This document shows positions 16,851 through 25,741 of a stretch of DNA of 64,000 nucleotides, one piece after another; positions within the stretch are counted from its first letter, which is position 1, and the number at the start of each line of letters is the position of its first letter. The stretch comes from CAZFBA01 sp964517135 (lineage in GTDB: Bacteria; Cyanobacteriota; Vampirovibrionia; JBFMGH01), in the NCBI GenBank assembly GCA_964517135.1, contig CAZFBA010000006.1:1-64000 (forward strand). The letters are read 5' to 3'. The position numbers and the translations under genes were made by a program. Under the pieces are notes generated by a model, which was not told the DNA's origin, did no database searches, and worked only from the letters and a program-made list of their open reading frames with translations.

Positions 16851-17289
16851 GACATTGTCTCCCTTTCTTAAAAAGAGAACTGTTTTCTCAATACTGTAAT
16901 TCACAATAAGGGGATCGGTTTTTTTCTTTTATAAAAAGGATCAAGAGTTATATAATTTTCTTATCCTTTTAAAATGGATTATAACGCTTTAAAATATTTT
17001 GTGTACCCCCTTTTTAAAAAATAATATGCTAACCCGGCAGTAGCAAGGATAAGGATATAGTTAATATTTTTTAATAATTATATCTTATAGTTAACAATAA
17101 CCCGATAAACAGGTTTTATAAACGTTTTAGTAGTTACTATATGCAAAATACAGCGAAATCAGACCCTGCATTAGTTTCTATTGCTTAAATGAGCTTGTTA
17201 TGAATACCTTATTTGTTTGTTTCAGGGAAATACAGATCACTAAATCCTTTTACTGGATACATAACAAGATGAAAAAGTTCTTTTATAGA
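16851..17289. other. Intergenic region, 439 bases
   Basis: AT-rich DNA between the 44-codon gene and the downstream end of prepilin-like gene 4. It must carry the small gene's promoter, but I see no confident promoter, RNA gene or repeat copy. A weak dyad occurs around 16936-16970 (aaggatcaag... / ...cttatcctt). Confidence 0.4.
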
Positions 17290-18180
17290 TCAATCACAAT
17301 GAACCCCGGTATCTGCACCGTTACCGGTAGCGCAGATTACTACTGAGCGCAGGTCAGTATCTTTGCTGTGTTCCGGGTATTTAAGGTTTTCCAGTACAAA
17401 CTGTTCGAGTTCTGCTTTATCAATATTTTCACCATTAAGTTCTCTGTCTACATAGTCCATTACAGTGCTTTCGGCATTTAAAACCTGCCCGCTGTTAAAT
17501 ACTATCTGGTCTCCCAGTGCTTTAACTATTTCAACTATAGCTCTTTGTGTATCATTCTTGGGTGGATCGTGTGTTAAGTAGATGGTTTCTTTGAGGTTAG
17601 CAAAATCATTTGTGGCAGAGCCGAGTTCAGACATGTTGGTAAGTATCTGATTATATAGATTAACGTTAGCACTGTTGCTGAGAGCCTCAGCTACTTCTTG
17701 CTGGCGGGCCACGTTGTGCCCGAGGTTAGCAAGTTCCTGTAACAGTTTAATGTCTACCGGCAGGTCGTTATCTCTGGCCTGTTGCAGTATCAAATCAAGC
17801 TGTGTTACAAGAGCTTCTGTTCCGCCTGAAGCACCAACTGTTTCGACTATCTGGCTATAGTTTGCTGGCAGGCCATTAAGAACGAAGTCTCCATAATCTA
17901 TAGAACATTCACTGGGGCCACAGTTTAATTGAGGTTTTGTGGGTGTCCCACCAAGGCTGCCAGCCTGAACAGCCGCAACCGAACCACCACCGGATGCTGC
18001 AGAAGTACCCATAAGACCTGTGCCTGCTATAGAGTCTTCCTGTATGTTTAAAGAAGCCATCATAAAAGCAGGTATATTACCGCTGGAGGCAACATAATAT
18101 AGGGCACATCCCATTACAAGACCGGCTACAGCAGTGGGAACTATGTAATCCATCAGTGCAGAACCTGAATGTTTTTTCAT
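17290..18180 (-). CDS. Prepilin-like secreted protein 4 (Asp at +5)
   Basis: 296 residues. Leader MKKHSG is cut after G6, then SALMDYIVPTAVAGLVMGCA, where the position +5 residue is Asp instead of the usual Glu. A Gly/Ser linker (about 60-85) is followed by the CX4C pair CGPSEC, then LNGLPANYSQIVETVGASGGTE, the same domain as in proteins 1 and 2. The C-terminal part diverges and ends with another Cys pair (CATGNGADTGVHC). An AAGGA ribosome-binding site precedes the ATG. Likely a fourth member of the same secreted family; the Asp substitution may change processing or assembly, since Glu+5 is important for pilin packing in known systems. Confidence 0.72.
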   Translation of the reverse strand: MKKHSGSALMDYIVPTAVAGLVMGCALYYVASSGNIPAFMMASLNIQEDSIAGTGLMGTSAASGGGSVAAVQAGSLGGTPTKPQLNCGPSECSIDYGDFVLNGLPANYSQIVETVGASGGTEALVTQLDLILQQARDNDLPVDIKLLQELANLGHNVARQQEVAEALSNSANVNLYNQILTNMSELGSATNDFANLKETIYLTHDPPKNDTQRAIVEIVKALGDQIVFNSGQVLNAESTVMDYVDRELNGENIDKAELEQFVLENLKYPEHSKDTDLRSVVICATGNGADTGVHCD

Positions 18181-18278
18181 CTTATTCCTTCTAGTTTTTT
18201 GTCTCCTTCTTTTATATTAATCGGATAATTTTTTATTAAGTTGAGTAAAAGTTATGAAATGTAATAAAAAACTTAATG

Positions 18279-18340
18279 GAACCTCTGATTAATTAAGGAA
18301 TTATAGCTTCAAGCAAAAACAGGAAGGGGATAAAAATTTA
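18279..18340 (+). repeat. GAACCT-GATTAATTA dispersed repeat, copy 2
   Basis: The sequence gaacctctgattaattaagg then aattat. The following bases (18308-18340, tcaagcaaaaacaggaaggggataaaaa) resemble those after copy 4 (ccagtaaaaacagggagggggttaaaaa), so the repeat is at least 60 bases long. Located about 100 bases upstream of prepilin-like gene 4. Confidence 0.75.
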
Positions 18341-18369
18341 AAGCATAAATAGTTTAGCTTAATCAGTAT

Positions 18370-19278
18370 TTATGAATATTTACGCTCTATAATTCTGGCT
18401 ATGATACGTCTGCCATAAGGAAAGGATGACAATACCAGTCGTCCAAGGCATTTAGCATACAATACAAACAGGGCAACAGGGGCAAGTATCAATGGCCAGT
18501 GCTTGAAATACATATGTATTGTAGCAAAAAAATAATATTGAGAACCTTTATGACCTAATAATTTCTTTATCGATTTTATTGCAAGCCCCTGCGGGAACTG
18601 CCAGGTCGTAGATTCAGTATAGTTCCACATTTTAACTGCCGGGGTAAATAGCAGCCGGTAACCTGCATTTTTAGCCCTGAGGGTTAATTCTGCATCAGCA
18701 AAATATTGTGGCAGGTGTTGTTCGTCATAATACCCGACATCCTGAAAGACTATAGCAGGTATAAAACATCCCATACCTGTTAGAAAGTCAACCTCTCTTA
18801 CTTCCTGATAGGCAGAATCTCTTATTCCATAAGGTATTATATCAAAATGTGGAGTTTTGATTCTGTTTATATGGCCGCCTGCACAAAATACCCTATCAGA
18901 ATTACTTATATCGTATACAATACCACCAACCAGGCTCTTTGGAAATTTTTGATATAAGGCAATATACTCTTTAATAATATCTTTATCTACTATTAGATCA
19001 TTATTAAGGGTTAATATAAAGTCGGTATTCTTTGTTAGAGAATATTTTATGCCAGCATTAACAGACTTTGTCCACCAGTCATCGCCGCTGCCTTTAAGCA
19101 TTATAACTTCAGGGTATTCTTTAGAGAGAATATCAGCAGTATCATCTGTTGAACCATCGTCAATAACAACAATTTTATAATTAGAATAGTCAATCAGTCT
19201 TGCAGAAGCAAGAAATTTAAGTGTATATTCAATACGATTATGTACAGGTACTACAATATATACAAGTGGCTCGTTCAT
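18370..19278 (-). CDS. Family 2 glycosyltransferase (rhamnosyltransferase-like)
   Basis: 302 residues. A GT-A fold inverting transferase: YIVVPVHNRIEYTLKFL at the N-terminus, nucleotide-binding VIDDGSTDDT, a metal-binding acidic motif in TLNNDLIV, and the acceptor-side VDFLTGMGCFIP ... YFADAELTLRAKNAGYRLLF. The C-terminal 50 residues contain a hydrophobic helix (APVALFVLYAKCLG) that may tether it to the membrane. The gene overlaps the upstream polymerase/ligase gene by 4 nt, so the pair is one transcription unit of the exopolysaccharide locus. Sugar specificity is not predictable; the overall pattern resembles WbbL-like rhamnosyltransferases. Confidence 0.88.
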   Translation of the reverse strand: MNEPLVYIVVPVHNRIEYTLKFLASARLIDYSNYKIVVIDDGSTDDTADILSKEYPEVIMLKGSGDDWWTKSVNAGIKYSLTKNTDFILTLNNDLIVDKDIIKEYIALYQKFPKSLVGGIVYDISNSDRVFCAGGHINRIKTPHFDIIPYGIRDSAYQEVREVDFLTGMGCFIPAIVFQDVGYYDEQHLPQYFADAELTLRAKNAGYRLLFTPAVKMWNYTESTTWQFPQGLAIKSIKKLLGHKGSQYYFFATIHMYFKHWPLILAPVALFVLYAKCLGRLVLSSFPYGRRIIARIIERKYS

Positions 19279-20714
19279 AAGCTGGCCTCAACAGGTTTAT
19301 TTTTAGTTTCTGATAATTTAAATACAACCATAGCCTGTAAAATGGCTGCAAAAATCCAGATGAATACCCAGTGTAAAACAGAAGTATAGAACGATGTACA
19401 TAAAAATATTATTATGTAATATTTTCCTGCAACGAAAAAGTCTTTTTCAATGTCTTTATAGAATTTTTCGAGTTTTTGTATTTTTAGCAACAGGCTAATG
19501 AAAAACCCGAACAATAGTATAATACCTATCAGGCCTGTTTCAGCAAGGGTTCTAAAAAATATACCCGAGGTGGGGCCTGTAAATTCTTCAGTTTCATCTG
19601 TGTATTTAATATACTGTTCAAGTTCCCAGCCTATATCAATGGGTGATTCTCTTAACTGATCTGTAATAGCTTTAGTAAAGTTTCCGTAACCAACCCCAAA
19701 TAGAGGGTTTTTTAAGAATATATATACCGAATTATAAAATATAACATATCTTGTTATCAGAGATCCTTCTACAATATAGAGTTTTTCTGGCTCATCAATG
19801 TTTTCAATAACCCTTATTACACGTTCAATAGGGCTGTGCATTTTTATTAAAGCTTTTTTCTCCTGATGAAAGATATCAAGACTGACAACAAAACTGGCAA
19901 TAATCATAACAAGTATAAGAATATTAACGATAAACACCCCGGGCAACATCTTTAATCTGCGGAACCAGTGCCCAAGTATAATAAGCAAAAGCAATACACC
20001 AATAACAATATAAGGGGGCGACTGAGCCAGGAGCAGGTTTATAAGCATCAAACAGAACACAGTATATTTTATAATTCTGTCATACAGGGTATTAGAAAAT
20101 ATTTTATTCTTGCTAAAGCAAAGACCATAAACAAAAGGGGAAATTATAATGATAAAATAAGCATAAACAGAAGGTTCAAGAAAAAGGGTCATAATCCTTG
20201 TATCATCAGTGTAGCCACCACCCATGATCAGCCTTCTATTTGAAATAAAGTAAAATCCCTGCTTGATAAAGTTTATACCCATTGCCATACCAGCATATTG
20301 AATGAGGCCCAGAACAAAAATAACGGCAAATATAATAAATGTGACCTTTATAAAAGCCTTAAAATTGATCAGTTCGGGCAGCGCAATGATTATAGTCAAA
20401 AATACAAAGAAAATCGTACATATCAACCCGCCAAAGATTGCATTCAAGAAACTTGAATAATAAAAATGCCCCGTATAAAGAGATATTGCTACAGTAACAA
20501 GACTCCATACAGCAAAAAGCAGCAGCCATTTGAATGACCTGGTTTTATAATTTGCAAGAAGCTTTCTATAAGATATTTTAGGGTAAAAAGCTGCACATAA
20601 AAATAGAAACAGGCCTGTCCAGAAAAAATATAGCGGTATCGCCCGAAGCCCAGCACCAATATAAAAGTTTGATGCAAAACAAAAAATATAGGCTAAAAAA
20701 AAGATTATTTTCAT
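19275..20714 (-). CDS. O-antigen ligase/polymerase family membrane protein (Wzy/WaaL-like)
   Basis: 479 residues with ten or more membrane helices and one large periplasmic loop (about 265-370) that ends in NPLFGVGYGNF, the conserved (N/H)-P-hhG-hG-G-N motif of the O-antigen ligase (PF04932-type) superfamily. These proteins polymerise or ligate lipid-linked polysaccharide at the periplasmic face. It overlaps the GT2 gene downstream by 4 nt and is divergent from the radical SAM gene at 20823. Polymerase versus ligase cannot be told from sequence alone; an exopolysaccharide setting slightly favours a polymerase. Confidence 0.82.
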   Translation of the reverse strand: MKIIFFLAYIFCFASNFYIGAGLRAIPLYFFWTGLFLFLCAAFYPKISYRKLLANYKTRSFKWLLLFAVWSLVTVAISLYTGHFYYSSFLNAIFGGLICTIFFVFLTIIIALPELINFKAFIKVTFIIFAVIFVLGLIQYAGMAMGINFIKQGFYFISNRRLIMGGGYTDDTRIMTLFLEPSVYAYFIIIISPFVYGLCFSKNKIFSNTLYDRIIKYTVFCLMLINLLLAQSPPYIVIGVLLLLIILGHWFRRLKMLPGVFIVNILILVMIIASFVVSLDIFHQEKKALIKMHSPIERVIRVIENIDEPEKLYIVEGSLITRYVIFYNSVYIFLKNPLFGVGYGNFTKAITDQLRESPIDIGWELEQYIKYTDETEEFTGPTSGIFFRTLAETGLIGIILLFGFFISLLLKIQKLEKFYKDIEKDFFVAGKYYIIIFLCTSFYTSVLHWVFIWIFAAILQAMVVFKLSETKNKPVEASL

Positions 20715-20822
20715 CTTATCTCATTCAAAATTAGTTTATTCAGGCCAATTTTGCTAAAATACAGTATTGTCATTTTCCTAAAAAATAAAAGCAATTACAA
20801 AAAGTTAGCCGGTCAGAAGATA

Positions 20823-22262
20823 ATGAACGTCATATTTATTTACAGTTACCATATACCTGTTTCAGCAGAAAAGCCGCTGAGAACCATTGGGGAAATGCAT
20901 TTTGGGATCTCATATATTGCATCGCTTCTGAAAGAAAGAGGGCACAGGATTGAGCTGGTTGTTTTAAGCCCTCTTTCAGGCCGAAAGAATTTCGATATTC
21001 TCGATAAGTATTTGAAAAATAATACTTACGGGATGGCCTGTTTTACAGCTGTTACAACTGAATATCCTTTTATGGCAGGCATTGCAGACTATATCAAAAA
21101 GAACTATCCTGAGATATATCTGATTGCAGGTGGAGCTCATGCATCTTTATGCCCTGATGAGGTAATTAAAGATAGCTTTGATGCACTTTGTGTGGGTGAG
21201 GGTGAGTATCCTGTGCTTGAGCTGATTGAAAAACTTTATCGAAAAGAAAACCCTTCAGGTATTGCTAATCTCTGGATCAAAACAGGGAAAGAAATAGAAA
21301 AAAATGCCCCCCGTCCGTTCCTTCAGGATCTTGATCTTCTTCCATTTCCAGAACACGATGTCTGGTTTCAGTGGGTTAATGAGCCTGTTGAACAGAACCA
21401 TTTTATAAATATATTGCTGGGTAGAGGGTGCCCTTTTTCCTGTACATATTGCAGCAACCATGCTCTGAGAAAACTAACCAGTGGCAAATATGTCAGGCTA
21501 AGAAATACCGAAAATATTATCAAAGAATTAGCTTTTATTGAAAAAAAATACCCTGCTGTAAATAACATATACTTTGAAATAGAGACAATAACAGCTAATG
21601 CTGACTGGTTTTATGATTTTGCAGAAAAGCTTAAAGCCTTTAATGAATCCATTAGTCAAAAATTTCATTACTCAGTAAACGTACGCATCACTCCAAATGT
21701 AGACTATGAAGCCTTTTTTAAAACATTAAAAGACTGCAATTTCTCTTCTGTCAATATTGGCCTGGAATCAGGCAGCGAAAGAGTCAGAAAAGAGATACTC
21801 AACCGCAATTATTCAAACGATGATGTTATCAATGCCGTCAAAAACGCAAAAGCAAATGAATTAAAAGTTACTTTCTACAATCTGATAGGCCTGCCAGGAG
21901 AAACAGAAGAAGACTTCAAAGAAACAATAAGGTTAAACAGACTCTGCCAGCCAGACAGGCACCTTACAAGCATATTTTATCCTTATCCGGGTACAATTTT
22001 GTATGATAGATGTAAAGCAAGAGGGCTGTTAAATAATATTAACTCCCGTCTGGAACGCATTCTACCGGCCATGGATCTCCCAGAGTTCCCTAAGAGTCTT
22101 GTTATGAAATACTTTATTCTTTTTGACTATTATGTTTACAGGGGAAATCGTCCGTTTACATTTTTATTGTTTAAAACAGTTCAAAATCTTATCAAAACGA
22201 ATGTCATGACCTACCGTCTGGGGCGCAAACTTACGTTATTATTTAGTCAGCACAGTCATTAG
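20823..22262 (+). CDS. B12-binding-type radical SAM protein
   Basis: 479 residues from the ATG at 20823 (MNVIFIYSYH); an upstream in-frame ATG at 20751 would add 24 residues that do not fit the family. The N-terminal part is a cobalamin-binding-like Rossmann domain (about 1-140, AGGAHASLCPDEV and VGEGEYPVLEL). The radical SAM core follows with the 4Fe-4S motif C203-PFS-C207-TY-C210 and the later GLESGSERVRKEILNR and YNLIGLPGETEEDF motifs. The strict DxHxxG cobalamin motif is not seen, so B12 binding is uncertain. Family members methylate or rearrange lipids, sugars and antibiotics; the position in a polysaccharide locus suggests modification of a lipid or sugar, but that is inference. Confidence 0.88.
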   Translation: MNVIFIYSYHIPVSAEKPLRTIGEMHFGISYIASLLKERGHRIELVVLSPLSGRKNFDILDKYLKNNTYGMACFTAVTTEYPFMAGIADYIKKNYPEIYLIAGGAHASLCPDEVIKDSFDALCVGEGEYPVLELIEKLYRKENPSGIANLWIKTGKEIEKNAPRPFLQDLDLLPFPEHDVWFQWVNEPVEQNHFINILLGRGCPFSCTYCSNHALRKLTSGKYVRLRNTENIIKELAFIEKKYPAVNNIYFEIETITANADWFYDFAEKLKAFNESISQKFHYSVNVRITPNVDYEAFFKTLKDCNFSSVNIGLESGSERVRKEILNRNYSNDDVINAVKNAKANELKVTFYNLIGLPGETEEDFKETIRLNRLCQPDRHLTSIFYPYPGTILYDRCKARGLLNNINSRLERILPAMDLPEFPKSLVMKYFILFDYYVYRGNRPFTFLLFKTVQNLIKTNVMTYRLGRKLTLLFSQHSH

Positions 22263-22303
22263 CAGAGGTTTAGCTTTTTCTGTTCAGGTTTTAAATGTGC
22301 AGG

Positions 22304-24181
22304 TTAATACTTTGCCGGTATAATATTTTCGTAGTCTTGAACAGTTCCTTTATCCAGACAGCATTCAATAATCTGGCGGCCCAGTGGTGATATATCGGAG
22401 GTTAAAAAGTTTTTAAGTTCTTTTATAAAGAAGTCATAAAGCATCGTGGCTCCTCTGTCATATCCTTCTTCACCTACTTCAGGCTGTAAGTTTGTTTCAA
22501 AAAACTTGTCAGCTATCATTGTTCCTTCAAACTGCATTGATTTGACTACATAGCCAGCAAGCGGAGAACGTGCCGGTTTAATTTTCTCATAGTTAAATTG
22601 TGCCTGACCTCTTCTGGCGAGGTATTCTCTGGCTATCCATTGTGGCATAAAGCCAACTTCCCAGGCACCCAGGTGCTGATTAGGTATAAGTATATACCTT
22701 GTACCGGGTGTTTTAATAATCTGTTCCAGCAATATATTAGCATGATCTACCTGTCTGCCAGTAGCAAAAGGCCAATAAGAGCCTACACCTTCACTTGACA
22801 AACCTTCTGTATCAATAATACTGGGATTAGAAAAGCCTCTAGGAGCTACAAGCCTCCACAGCCAGGCCAGAGAAGGTGGCAACAAATGAAATATACCAAA
22901 AATACCATAAGAAGGCTTTTCTCTGGTGCAGGGTGGAGTTCTAATACCAAAACTACGGTATTCTATTTCAACTGGCTCGTTACAAATGTTTTGTACTATA
23001 TCTCTTGGTATAACTACTCTCGGATTTGGGCAGGTTATGCCAGGGGTATCTTCGATATGTTCCCAGAGAAGACAGGTAGAACGGGGACGTGCATCCATAT
23101 TTAAAAAGATCAGTGGTTTTTTAGAATGTATTGTCATGCTTTCAAGCACAGGATCTGTACCGTACTTCTGTATGTGGTTTACCCTTACAAACCAGGCTTT
23201 TTCGGCGTCTGTTACAACAAGATTGCCTTTGCCATTTTGAAATTCAGGGTGACAGAGAGCCATATCATCTGTAACAGGATGCAAACTACAGGATTGATTG
23301 AGCGTTATGTGTTTTTTTGACCCATCTACAGTATTAATGCCCAGCAAGAGCCTTCCATCAGCCTGTCTGTGTGCATATTCAAGCATTTCACTTTTACCAC
23401 TTCCGCTGGCTCCTTCGTGTAAAAAGGTTATTTCATTATCGTAAGGTGTTATAACCTTTACGGTAGAGCCATGGAGGGTAGTCCAGCCTTCTTTAATGCC
23501 CATAGAAAGCAGCAGGCCATAAACACCTTTCTTTGCGCTGGGCCCAAGGTAGAGATTATATGAAAACATTTCGTGAAGGCCATTTTGAATATTATGAATA
23601 ACGTATTGCTTTTTGTTAAAATGAGTATGCCTGAACGGTGGTGCAAGAAATATTATTGAACGTGGTATAAAGTTAGTGCCATCATATTTAAGATCAGCCA
23701 TACCCTGAAGATCAGCCAGACTTGCTGCAAAAAAAGCTGCATTTCTTGGGGCTATCAATAGTGTTGGATATCCAAGTTTATCGTTACCGGCTATAAAAGG
23801 AAGAAGTATTAATTCATTTTGCTTGAGCCACTCAAATGTTTGCTGTCTTAGATCTTCAAATGGCTTATTAAATTTATCAGAATAACATTGTTTATCTGTA
23901 TGTTCTATGTTATTTACTAGCATACAGTCAGGATCACGTCTTCTCATATAGGCTTCAGGATAATTTACAGCAAGGCCATTTTTGCATCTTGCTATAGTTG
24001 CTTCTGTTACAGGCTCCATACCTTCTATATGGTATGTTACTTCGTAATAGTCATTATCTGTTCCATTAAGAGCCAGATCAATAAGTTCATCTCTCTCTTT
24101 AGGAAGAATGATACCTCTTGCTTCGCTGACAAACTGCTTGATTTCATCCGGAAGACAGAGGTTACTTAAGATAAAAGCCAT
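22304..24181 (-). CDS. DUF4914-like protein with PEPCK/HprK-type P-loop
   Basis: 625 residues, soluble, no signal peptide. A Walker A motif GASGSGKS lies at 257-264 (HEGASGSGKSEMLEYAH), in a context like the kinase fold of phosphoenolpyruvate carboxykinase and HPr kinase. Other conserved-looking blocks are LFIFLNMDARP-like LIFLNMDARPRS, PRVVIPRD and YILIPNQHLGAWEVGF. Length and overall layout match the family I know as DUF4914; that identification is from memory. Monocistronic, oriented opposite to the flanking genes, with about 640 bases of non-coding DNA upstream. Likely an ATP-dependent enzyme or kinase of unknown substrate. Confidence 0.62.
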   Translation of the reverse strand: MAFILSNLCLPDEIKQFVSEARGIILPKERDELIDLALNGTDNDYYEVTYHIEGMEPVTEATIARCKNGLAVNYPEAYMRRRDPDCMLVNNIEHTDKQCYSDKFNKPFEDLRQQTFEWLKQNELILLPFIAGNDKLGYPTLLIAPRNAAFFAASLADLQGMADLKYDGTNFIPRSIIFLAPPFRHTHFNKKQYVIHNIQNGLHEMFSYNLYLGPSAKKGVYGLLLSMGIKEGWTTLHGSTVKVITPYDNEITFLHEGASGSGKSEMLEYAHRQADGRLLLGINTVDGSKKHITLNQSCSLHPVTDDMALCHPEFQNGKGNLVVTDAEKAWFVRVNHIQKYGTDPVLESMTIHSKKPLIFLNMDARPRSTCLLWEHIEDTPGITCPNPRVVIPRDIVQNICNEPVEIEYRSFGIRTPPCTREKPSYGIFGIFHLLPPSLAWLWRLVAPRGFSNPSIIDTEGLSSEGVGSYWPFATGRQVDHANILLEQIIKTPGTRYILIPNQHLGAWEVGFMPQWIAREYLARRGQAQFNYEKIKPARSPLAGYVVKSMQFEGTMIADKFFETNLQPEVGEEGYDRGATMLYDFFIKELKNFLTSDISPLGRQIIECCLDKGTVQDYENIIPAKY

Positions 24182-24817
24182 TTTAACTTCCTTTAAACTT
24201 TTATAATATCTGAATAACTTTGTATTGTAAGAATGTCAAACTTTTTTAAGATTCTGTTTTAGCCAGTATTAGAAGTGCTATTCTTTAAAATAATAGTAAA
24301 CTTTACTGTTTGATGCATTTAAGTCAGGGGTAATGGTATGTTTTGTTCATAATATGGCAATCAATCTTGAAATGCAATTATTTTCGCATTTGTATTGATA
24401 CAAATATTTAGAATCTGGTCTTTAGAAGACATTTAAAGCGTTTTCAATTGTTGCCTGCCGGTATATTGTCATACCGAAAACCTGATAAACTGCTCAGGTA
24501 TTCATTTGTCATAATGGGCCTTTTTTAAAAGGTACCAGAGAGGCAGTTTTTGTAAATATTCTGTAACAAAAAGACCAACAGAGGGTTGATCATTTATTTG
24601 TTGCCTACCTGCATACTTGGACAAATAACCATCTTTCTTCACACTATTCTTAATCGCTATTATGATAATTGTAGTATAATCCAAAAGAGCTGTTTTTTCT
24701 TAACTTTGTACAATTATTATACATTATGTAGTAGAATATAATATGTTGATTTAAACAGAGCTATTATCATAATTTGCAGTTATCTCAGACTTTTTAACCG
24801 GGAAACATTTTAACCTT
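24182..24817. other. Divergent intergenic region, 636 bases
   Basis: Separates the DUF4914-like gene from the polysaccharide deacetylase and must hold both promoters. The only structure I see is a small hairpin cggtat-attgtc-ataccg (24459-24476). A 60-codon frame at 24502-24684 on the minus strand has a TTG start and no ribosome-binding site, so I do not call it. No RNA gene recognised. Confidence 0.45.
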
Positions 24818-25729
24818 ATGAAGAATATCTTTACTGTCGATGTAGAAGACTGGTACCATATATTAGACCTCAAATCAACACCTGAGTTTTCCAGATGGGA
24901 TGCTTTGCCATCCATTGTTGAAAAGAATTTTTACAATCTACTGGATCTTTTCAGTGAAAAAGATGTTAAAACAACCTGCTTTTTTCTGGGCTGGATAGCA
25001 GAAAAATATCCACATCTGGTTAAAGAAGCAGTCATGAGAGGTCACGAAGTAGCTTCTCACGGTTACAAGCATAAACTTGTCTATAAAATGACCCCTGAAG
25101 AATTTTATTTTGACGCAAAAAGATCAAAAGAGGCAATTGAAGATATCACAGGCAAGAAAGTTTCAGGTTTTAGAGCCCCGGGGTTTTCAACTACAGAAGA
25201 AACACCCTGGTTTTTTGATCTTCTTATTAAAGCCGGCTATACATATGATTCATCCCTGTTCCCTATTCCCAGGCTTCATGGCGGCATGAAATCTAATAAT
25301 TTAGCCCCTTTTAAAGTTACCGAAGACTTTTATGAGTTTCCTATTACGCTTATTAAGCTGTTAAACTCTTATCATTGCTTCTTTGGGGGTGGATATCTTA
25401 GACATAACTTTTATTTTACCATAAAGCACATGACTAAAAAGGTCTTAAACGAAGGTCGTCCGGTTATATTTTATATTCATCCACGTGAAATAGATAGCAA
25501 TCATCCAAGATTGCCAATGAATGCAATACGCTACATTAAGTCATACGGTTATCTTCATACAACAAAGAGCAAGCTACGCAGTATTTTTAATGATTTTGAG
25601 ATTACAACAGTTGAAAATTTCATAAATAACTATCCTATGGCTATTGCACCTGCTCAAAAGTCTACATTGATAGAGTTGAATAAATTTGCTAATTCAGCTA
25701 CATTAAAAAAAGTGCCAACCCATCTCTAA
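24818..25729 (+). CDS. Polysaccharide deacetylase, DUF3473 type
   Basis: 303 residues. The NodB-homology domain starts at the N-terminus with FTVDVEDWYH (catalytic/metal Asp pair), followed by TTCFFLGWIAEKYP, the metal-binding histidine motif SHGYKH, the RAPGFS motif and FYIHPREID near the C-terminus (DUF3473-type ending). This form typically accompanies exopolysaccharide loci, including XrtA/exosortase-linked ones, although no exosortase is seen here. It would remove N-acetyl groups from a surface or cell-wall polysaccharide. No signal peptide is present, which is usual for this subgroup. First of a + strand run of genes; the methyltransferase follows 12 bases later. Confidence 0.9.
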   Translation: MKNIFTVDVEDWYHILDLKSTPEFSRWDALPSIVEKNFYNLLDLFSEKDVKTTCFFLGWIAEKYPHLVKEAVMRGHEVASHGYKHKLVYKMTPEEFYFDAKRSKEAIEDITGKKVSGFRAPGFSTTEETPWFFDLLIKAGYTYDSSLFPIPRLHGGMKSNNLAPFKVTEDFYEFPITLIKLLNSYHCFFGGGYLRHNFYFTIKHMTKKVLNEGRPVIFYIHPREIDSNHPRLPMNAIRYIKSYGYLHTTKSKLRSIFNDFEITTVENFINNYPMAIAPAQKSTLIELNKFANSATLKKVPTHL

Positions 25730-25741
25730 TGAAGGTTAAAA

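Noticed and set aside
24502..24684. 60-codon frame on the minus strand
   Set aside because: TTG start without a ribosome-binding site and no recognisable protein features.
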